NCBI RefSeq assembly: GCF_002735645.1 | Contig: NZ_PDZG01000045.1 | Coordinates: forward strand, 1-38,751 | Length of the DNA: 38,751 bases | Source: Iodobacter sp. BJB302 | GTDB lineage: Bacteria > Pseudomonadota > Gammaproteobacteria > Burkholderiales > Chitinibacteraceae | Direction: 5' to 3' | In this document: positions 34,012 to 38,751 of the stretch, in pieces | Numbering within the stretch: the stretch's first letter is position 1 | How the letters are laid out: every line of letters starts with the position of its first letter | Notes under the pieces: model-generated | Databases searched by the model: none | What the model saw: the letters and a program-made list of their open reading frames with translations, nothing else | Told to the model about the DNA's origin: nothing | Position numbers and translations under genes: made by a program

Positions 34012-35031
34012 ATGGCAGACGATATCCTTTCTCAGGAAGAGGTCGACGCGCTACTGCGCGGTGTGACCGGAGAAGAAGATTCTTCCGACGAAGAGGTCGA
34101 TGCTTCTGCTGTCCGTGATTACGATATTGGCCGTCAGGAACGTATCGTTCGCGGGCGGATGCCCACGCTTGAAATTCTGAATGAGCGTTTTGCACGTAAT
34201 TTGCGGGTGGCCTTATTTAACTTTATGCGCCGCAATGCTGAAATCTCCGTTGGCCCCGTCCGGGTGCAAAAGTACAGCGAATTCATTCGTAATCTGGTGG
34301 TTCCTACCAATTTAAATTTAATTCAAATGAAGCCGCTGCGCGGAACGGGGTTGTTCATTTTTGACCCCGATTTCGTTTTTCTGGTGGTGGATAATTTATT
34401 TGGTTCAGATGGCCGTTACCATGTGCGGGTTGAAGGGCGGGATTTTACCGCGACTGAACAGCGGATTATTCAGCGCCTCTTAGAAGTTGTTTTTGAAGAA
34501 TACGAAAAAGCATGGCAGCCTGTATTTCCCTGCGAATTTGTTTATGTCCGCTCGGAAATGAATACGCAGTTTGCTAATATCGCTACCCCAACTGAAGTTG
34601 TGGTGGCCTACACCTTTAAAATTGAATTGGGTGCCGGGGGCGGTGATTTTCATATCTGCTTTCCCTATTCGATGATCGAGCCGATTCGGGATGTGCTTTA
34701 CAGCACCATGCAGGCCGACCGAATTGAAGTCGATAACCGCTGGACCACGCTGATGCAAAAGCAAATTCAGCACGCTGAAGTCGATTTGGTTGCTACCTTA
34801 GGGAACGCCAAGGTCACTTTAGGTGAGATTCTGGAATTGCAATTGGGTGATATTATTTCTTTAGAAATCCCCGAGGCCATTATTGCGGCTGTGGATAATG
34901 TGCCTGTACTTGAGTGTAAGTATGGCACTTTGAATGGGCAGTATGCCTTAAGAGTCAGCAAAGTACTTGGCTCTGCCGAAGCATTAACCGGCGCCGAGAC
35001 AGAAAGTGAAGGAGAGACTGACAATGGCTGA
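34012..35031 (+). CDS. fliM: Flagellar motor switch protein FliM
   Basis: The 339-residue protein begins 'MADDILSQEEVDALLRGVTG', the conserved N-terminus that in many species binds CheY-P. It has the middle CheC-like domain ('NERFARNLRVALFNFMRRNA', then 'GTGLFIFDPDFVFLVVDNLF') and a C-terminal SpoA domain (about residues 255-320) that pairs with FliN. FliM is the core of the C-ring and turns signalling into a change of rotation. fliN starts 8 bases before the fliM stop (ATGGCTGA overlap), so translation is coupled. Confidence 0.97.
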   Translation: MADDILSQEEVDALLRGVTGEEDSSDEEVDASAVRDYDIGRQERIVRGRMPTLEILNERFARNLRVALFNFMRRNAEISVGPVRVQKYSEFIRNLVVPTNLNLIQMKPLRGTGLFIFDPDFVFLVVDNLFGSDGRYHVRVEGRDFTATEQRIIQRLLEVVFEEYEKAWQPVFPCEFVYVRSEMNTQFANIATPTEVVVAYTFKIELGAGGGDFHICFPYSMIEPIRDVLYSTMQADRIEVDNRWTTLMQKQIQHAEVDLVATLGNAKVTLGEILELQLGDIISLEIPEAIIAAVDNVPVLECKYGTLNGQYALRVSKVLGSAEALTGAETESEGETDNG

Positions 35032-35437
35032 TGAAGATGAAATGGCAATGGACGATTGGGCCGCTGCCTTAGCCGAGCAGGAAGTGGCTGATGCTGCTGC
35101 CGCAGAAAAACCGGATGTACAAGCCGCTGATATTTTTCAGCGCTTTGATGCCAGCACGCCGCTGAGCAATGCACCAAGCAATATCGATATGATTCTGGAT
35201 ATCCCTGTTTCCTTAACGGTGGAACTGGGGCGTACTAAAATTGCAATTCGCAGCCTTTTGCAATTGGCACAGGGTTCGGTTGTTGAGCTCGATGGTATGG
35301 CGGGCGAGCCGATGGATGTGCTGGTCAATGGCTGTTTAATTGCTCAGGGTGAAGTGGTGGTGGTGAATGATAAATTTGGTATTCGTCTCACCGATATTAT
35401 TACGCCGGCAGAACGCATCCGCCGCTTGCATAAGTAG
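35024..35437 (+). CDS. fliN: Flagellar motor switch protein FliN
   Basis: The 137-residue protein has an acidic N-terminal stretch (residues 1-60) and the SpoA domain: 'NIDMILDIPVSLTVELGRTK', then 'LLQLAQGSVVELDGMAGEPM' and 'GEVVVVNDKFGIRLTDIITP'. FliN forms the lower part of the C-ring and helps dock the export ATPase complex. The ATG at 35024 is preceded by GAAGGAGA, a strong Shine-Dalgarno site inside fliM, and is preferred over the in-frame GTG at 35006. Full length for the family. Confidence 0.97.
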   Translation: MADEDEMAMDDWAAALAEQEVADAAAAEKPDVQAADIFQRFDASTPLSNAPSNIDMILDIPVSLTVELGRTKIAIRSLLQLAQGSVVELDGMAGEPMDVLVNGCLIAQGEVVVVNDKFGIRLTDIITPAERIRRLHK

Positions 35438-35438
35438 T

Positions 35439-35858
35439 TTGAGAGTGTCGTTTTTTCTGCGCTTTTTCGCCTTGGCCTGCCTGCCCCTATGGGCCAGTGC
35501 CAATGCATCCTCCCCCGCCGCGGCCCCCTCTTCAAGCCTGATGTCGATTGCTCAGGTTACGCTGGCACTGGCTTTTGTCATTGGCCTGATTGTGTTTAGT
35601 GCCTGGCTGGTGCGGCGCTTGTCTTTGCTGCCCATGAGTAATGCACAAACGCTGAGAGTGGTGAGTGGCGTTATGGTGGGCAGCAAGGAGCGGGTTGTGG
35701 TGGTTGAAGTGGAAGGCCGCTGGCTGGTGCTGGGTGTAACCTCCAGTGCGGTGAACCTGCTGCATACACTGGATGCGCCTGAGCAAACAGAGCCTGCGCC
35801 TCATGCCTCACCGTTTGCAGCCAGACTGGCCACAATATTACAAAGGAAAACGCCTTGA
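35439..35858 (+). CDS. fliO: Flagellar biosynthesis protein FliO
   Basis: A 139-residue protein with a signal-like N-terminus ('[20 protein letters not shown]'), a membrane helix ('[20 protein letters not shown]', about residues 47-66) and the cytoplasmic FliO domain '[20 protein letters not shown]' followed by '[15 protein letters not shown]'. FliO is an assembly helper for the FliP ring of the export gate. No ATG fits: candidates are TTG 35439 (1 base after the fliN stop) and GTG 35445. I give the first. The ATG at 35367 would overlap fliN by 71 bases. Its stop overlaps the fliP start. Confidence 0.85.
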   Translation: MRVSFFLRFFALACLPLWASANASSPAAAPSSSLMSIAQVTLALAFVIGLIVFSAWLVRRLSLLPMSNAQTLRVVSGVMVGSKERVVVVEVEGRWLVLGVTSSAVNLLHTLDAPEQTEPAPHASPFAARLATILQRKTP

Positions 35859-36598
35859 AGCGCTTGATGGTCGTGGTGCCGGGCATATTGCTTGCTGGAG
35901 CTGTTTTTGCGGCAGATCCCGGTATTCCCTTTATGACGGCAAATGCGCAAACGGGTGGCACTCAATATAGTTTACCAATTCAAACCTTATTGTTTTTAAC
36001 TGCCCTTGGTTTTTTACCCGCGCTGTTATTAATGATGACGGCATTTACCCGCATTGTGATTGTATTGTCTTTATTGCGCCAGGCTTTAGGCACCATGCAG
36101 GCACCGCCTAATCAGGTTATTGTGGGAATGTCTTTATTCCTTACCTTTTTTGTGATGTCGCCTGTTTTTGATAAAATTTATCAGGTGGCTTATCAGCCTT
36201 ATGCCGAGCAGAAAATAGGTTTTAATCAGGCGGTTGAAAAAGGGGTGGTGCCGTTAAAAGATTTTATGCTGAAACAAACACGGCAAAAAGATTTGGCATT
36301 TTTTATTGATATTTCCGGAGCGCAAAAGCCCAATGGCCCGGAAGATGTAAGCCTGAGAACCTTAGTCCCTGCTTTTGTAACCAGCGAGCTTAAAACCGCT
36401 TTTCAAATCGGCTTTATTGTTTTTATCCCCTTTATTATTATCGATTTTGTGGTGGCCAGTATTTTAATGGCTATGGGGATGATGATGGTTTCGCCGGTCA
36501 TTATTTCTTTACCCTTTAAATTAATGTTATTTGTATTAGTGGATGGCTGGGCTTTACTGATGGGATCCTTAGTACAAAGCTTTTATATTGCAGGGTAG
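35855..36598 (+). CDS. fliP: Flagellar export gate protein FliP
   Basis: The 247-residue protein has a cleavable signal peptide ('[14 protein letters not shown]', residues about 6-20) and the FliP signatures '[20 protein letters not shown]' and '[20 protein letters not shown]'. '[20 protein letters not shown]' leads into the last two helices. FliP forms a pentameric ring that is the base of the export channel. The start is TTG 35855: AAAGGA (35842-35847) is 7 bases from it but 19 from the next in-frame ATG at 35867. The TTG overlaps the fliO TGA as TTGA. Confidence 0.96.
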   Translation: MKRLMVVVPGILLAGAVFAADPGIPFMTANAQTGGTQYSLPIQTLLFLTALGFLPALLLMMTAFTRIVIVLSLLRQALGTMQAPPNQVIVGMSLFLTFFVMSPVFDKIYQVAYQPYAEQKIGFNQAVEKGVVPLKDFMLKQTRQKDLAFFIDISGAQKPNGPEDVSLRTLVPAFVTSELKTAFQIGFIVFIPFIIIDFVVASILMAMGMMMVSPVIISLPFKLMLFVLVDGWALLMGSLVQSFYIAG

Positions 36599-36601
36599 CA
36601 A

Positions 36602-36871
36602 ATGACGCCTGAAACCGTTGTAACGGTGATTCAAAGAGCCATGGAAGTGATGGTGTTGCTGGGCGGGCCTCTGCTGCTGACTGCACTGGTGGTGGGCCTT
36701 GTGGTGAGTATTTTTCAGGCAGCAACACAAATTAATGAAGCATCCCTTTCTTTTATTCCCAAGCTGCTGATTACCTTTTTAGTGTTTATTTTAATCGGGC
36801 CCTGGATGATTGAAACCGCCATGGATTACACGATCCGTTTATTTCAAAGTATTCCGCAGTTGATTGGCTGA
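36602..36871 (+). CDS. fliQ: Flagellar export gate protein FliQ
   Basis: The 89-residue protein has two membrane helices ('VMVLLGGPLLLTALVVGLVV' and 'LLITFLVFILIGPWMIETAM') and the conserved 'SIFQAATQINEASLSFIPK' between them. FliQ wraps around the FliP-FliR complex in the export gate. It starts 3 bases after the fliP stop and its TGA overlaps the fliR ATG by one base. Full length. Confidence 0.97.
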   Translation: MTPETVVTVIQRAMEVMVLLGGPLLLTALVVGLVVSIFQAATQINEASLSFIPKLLITFLVFILIGPWMIETAMDYTIRLFQSIPQLIG

Positions 36872-37668
36872 TGAATGATATCTGGACAGTCAGCCAGGCT
36901 CAGATTGATGTGTGGCTTGCTATTTTTTGGTGGCCGTTTTGCCGCATCTTTGGCTTTTTAGTAGCTGATCCGTTTTATTCCAGCAAAGCAATCAGTGTTA
37001 AAGTACGTGTCTGCGTTGCTATCTTTCTTTCTTTGATTATTGCCCCTGTTTTACCTGCCATGCCCCAAGTGCCTGTAGTGTCGCCTGCTGGTATTCTGAT
37101 TGTGATTAATCAGCTGCTGATTGGCATTGCAATTGGCTATATTGTGCGGATTATTTTTTCTGCCATGGAAATGGCCGGGCATTTAGCAGGTTTGCAAATG
37201 GGTTTAGGTTTTGCTTCGTTTTATGATCCGCTGCATGCTACCAGTGTACCAATTGTTGCACAGTTTTTGAGTTTAATGACCATTCTGGTATTTCTGGCTT
37301 TAAATGGCCATTTAATGGTCTTACATACCCTGCTCGATAGTTTTACCAGCTTGCCTGTTCGGGCAGAGCCCATTTCTGGTTTAGGTTTTAAATTGCTGGT
37401 TGATTATGGCGCGCTGATTTTTCGTGCAGGGGTTTTACTTTCCTTGCCGGTGATTGGTTCTTTATTGGTGACCAATCTGGCGGTTGGGATCATGACCCGC
37501 GCCGCGCCGCAGTTGAATGTGTTTGCGGTGGGCTTTCCGTTGATGATGGGAATTGGTCTTCTTGCGATGTACTTATCTATGCCTTATATGCCAGCACATA
37601 TTGAGATGATGCTGAGTGACGGTTCAAAATTTGCGGTCAGAATGATGGCCGCTTTTGCAGGGAAGTAA
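36871..37668 (+). CDS. fliR: Flagellar export gate protein FliR
   Basis: The 265-residue protein has about six membrane helices, the start 'QIDVWLAIFWWPFCRIFGFL', the conserved 'EMAGHLAGLQMGLGFASFYD' and 'NLAVGIMTRAAPQLNVFAVG'. One FliR completes the FliP5-FliQ4-FliR1 export channel. It is the last gene of the rightward flagellar run. The gap after it holds a hairpin and the folE2 promoter. The gene looks intact. Confidence 0.97.
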   Translation: MNDIWTVSQAQIDVWLAIFWWPFCRIFGFLVADPFYSSKAISVKVRVCVAIFLSLIIAPVLPAMPQVPVVSPAGILIVINQLLIGIAIGYIVRIIFSAMEMAGHLAGLQMGLGFASFYDPLHATSVPIVAQFLSLMTILVFLALNGHLMVLHTLLDSFTSLPVRAEPISGLGFKLLVDYGALIFRAGVLLSLPVIGSLLVTNLAVGIMTRAAPQLNVFAVGFPLMMGIGLLAMYLSMPYMPAHIEMMLSDGSKFAVRMMAAFAGK

Positions 37669-37726
37669 GGGCTGGTCAGAGGGCTGAAGTTTTTGCCTAT
37701 CAGCAGCGTAGATTTTTACAATAATT

Positions 37727-37745
37727 CCCGAGCACTTTACTCGGG
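37727..37745 (+). terminator. Hairpin between fliR and folE2
   Basis: CCCGAG (37727-37732) and CTCGGG (37740-37745) pair around a 7-base loop, followed by TATTCTC. The T-run is poor, so termination strength is doubtful. It overlaps the putative folE2 -35 region. Confidence 0.4.
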
Positions 37746-37763
37746 TATTCTCAGTGTTATAAT
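37736..37763 (+). promoter_or_regulatory. Candidate sigma-70 promoter of folE2
   Basis: TTTACT (37736-37741) and a perfect TATAAT (37758-37763) are 16 bases apart, with a predicted start about 33 bases before the folE2 ATG. The -35 box is weak. The short leader leaves no room for a riboswitch. Confidence 0.5.
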
Positions 37764-37802
37764 CTGACTCATCAGAATCTATTTTCTTTGGAGCTATACC
37801 CC

Positions 37803-38594
37803 ATGACCATGGCGATTGCCGACGTGCAAAACACGGTGGATACCCGCAATATTGCGATCAATAAAGTGGGCATTAAGTCCATTCGTCACCCAGTTAAAGT
37901 AGCGGATCGTACCGATGGCGTGCAGCACACTATCGCCATGTTTGATATGTATGTGTTTTTGCCTAAGCAATTCAAAGGCACGCATATGTCGCGCTTTGTG
38001 GAGATCCTGAATAGCCACGAGAAAGAAATCTCGGTGGATTCTTTCGAAACGATTCTGCGCGAAATGTGCGATCGTTTAGAAGCAGAATCCGGCTATCTGG
38101 AAATGCGTTTCCCGTATTTTATTAATAAAACAGCACCAGTTTCAGGCGTGCAAAGCCTGATGGATTACGACATCACTCTGGTTGGCGAGTTAAAAAATGG
38201 CGTGTTTGAGCAAAAGCTTAAAGTACTCGCGCCCGTGACCAGTCTTTGCCCGTGTTCAAAGAAAATCTCTGCCTATGGCGCACATAACCAGCGCTCGCAC
38301 GTTACCGTAACGGCAACGCTGGCTCAGAGCATCTGGATTGAGGAAATCGTGACCCTGATTGAGCAGGAAGCTTCTTCAGAGTTATGGGGTTTACTCAAGC
38401 GTCCGGATGAGAAATTTGTGACCGAGCGTGCTTATGATAATCCGAAGTTTGTAGAAGATATGGTGCGTGATGTGGCGGCCTGTGTGCATGCAGACCCTCG
38501 TGTAAGCGCCTATGTGGTTGAATCAGAAAACTTTGAGTCTATTCATAATCACTCCGCCTACGCGCTGATTGAGCACGATAAACGCGAAGCCTGA
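37803..38594 (+). CDS. folE2: GTP cyclohydrolase FolE2 (type IB)
   Basis: The 263-residue enzyme matches FolE2 over its whole length: '[20 protein letters not shown]', '[19 protein letters not shown]', the catalytic '[20 protein letters not shown]' (Cys149 and Cys151, His161) and '[20 protein letters not shown]'. It converts GTP to dihydroneopterin triphosphate, the first step of folate (and queuosine precursor) synthesis, and unlike FolE it can work with metals other than zinc. GGAG lies 10 bases before ATG 37803; ATG 37809 is an alternative. It has its own promoter and is unrelated to the flagellar genes before it. Confidence 0.95.
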   Translation: MTMAIADVQNTVDTRNIAINKVGIKSIRHPVKVADRTDGVQHTIAMFDMYVFLPKQFKGTHMSRFVEILNSHEKEISVDSFETILREMCDRLEAESGYLEMRFPYFINKTAPVSGVQSLMDYDITLVGELKNGVFEQKLKVLAPVTSLCPCSKKISAYGAHNQRSHVTVTATLAQSIWIEEIVTLIEQEASSELWGLLKRPDEKFVTERAYDNPKFVEDMVRDVAACVHADPRVSAYVVESENFESIHNHSAYALIEHDKREA

Positions 38595-38627
38595 TCAGCA
38601 GGCAGGATATAAGCCAAGCCTCGGAAA

Positions 38628-38751
38628 TGAACTGACCCCAATTAGTTGGACAGTATAAAAGCTAGGCGCTCAAGGGCTGGGTTCTGTATTGCACAGGACT
38701 CAGCCCTTTTAACTTCAGTTTGATTCGGTCGTGGTTATAGTAATGGATGTA
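38628..38751 (-). mobile_element. Terminus of an IS3-family (IS150-like) element with transposase C-terminus
   Basis: The frame read leftward from the window edge ends at the stop at 38662-38664 and gives 'YIHYYNHDRIKLKLKGLSPV' followed by 'QYRTQPLSA', the standard C-terminus of IS3-family OrfB transposases. Outside it, TGAACTGACCCC at 38628-38639 and the following ATTAGTTGGACA are a typical IS150-like terminal inverted repeat ending in TG. The element therefore begins 33 bases after folE2, which it does not interrupt. The rest lies beyond the window. Confidence 0.88.

Noticed and set aside
1-38751. CRISPR arrays, tRNA or rRNA genes
   Set aside because: No spaced direct repeats, tRNA cloverleaf or rRNA-like stretches were seen on reading; a dedicated scan was not possible.

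Overview
The window looks like a chromosomal segment of a flagellated betaproteobacterium, most likely of the Neisseriales (Chromobacteriaceae-type). The reasons are the flagellar gene content (flhB, flhA, flhF, flhG, fliA, motC, fliK to fliR), the FolE2-type GTP cyclohydrolase, the rpmB-rpmG pair and the yjcH-actP acetate transport pair. The genus cannot be fixed by eye. Both edges touch insertion-sequence material: the tail of an IS1595/ISXO2-like transposase on the left and the terminus plus transposase C-terminus of an IS3-family (IS150-like) element on the right.

Layout. Positions 1-9500 are an accessory metabolic and regulatory zone. A tight leftward operon (LysE exporter, Asp/Glu racemase, two GNAT acetyltransferases, a small lipoprotein) lies divergent from a MocR regulator. 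Next come a nitrilase-family hydrolase divergent from a LysR regulator, a short EamA-type membrane protein divergent from a second LysR regulator, and an AraC/GyrI-like regulator followed by an MGMT-like protein.

Positions 9629-14190 hold the most unusual part: a compact three-gene rightward module with its own candidate promoter, an inverted repeat at the start site and a hairpin at the end. It encodes a winged-helix protein, a 764-residue ParA/MinD-like ATPase whose P-loop reads KGGVGRT and whose C-terminus is helical and TPR-like, and a 488-residue protein whose C-terminal half is a nitrilase-fold hydrolase with a recognisable Glu-Lys-Cys triad. Gaps are 1 and 2 bases. I know of no named system with this make-up. 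A nucleotide-controlled effector system, for example in defence, is a reasonable hypothesis but is not shown by the sequence.

Positions 14206-23685 return to ordinary chromosome: a phytase-like secreted lipoprotein, actP-yjcH with a divergent LysR gene, rpmB-rpmG, ftsK and a PlsC-like acyltransferase. Positions 23785-37668 are a flagellar cluster in two divergent halves. Leftward are flhB, flhA, flhF, flhG, a decayed 750-base gap, fliA and motC. Rightward are fliK, fliL, fliM, fliN, fliO, fliP, fliQ and fliR, with an excellent sigma-54 promoter in front of fliK. Together these encode the export gate, the C-ring switch, the regulators of flagellar number and placement, sigma-28 and one stator-type subunit. 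folE2 follows with its own promoter, and then the IS3-family element begins.

Start sites were moved from the longest open frame where a Shine-Dalgarno sequence or family length argued for it (mocR-type gene, AraC gene, the three-gene module, ftsK, plsC-like gene, fliL, fliN, fliO, folE2). All similarity statements come from recognition of motifs, not from database searches.
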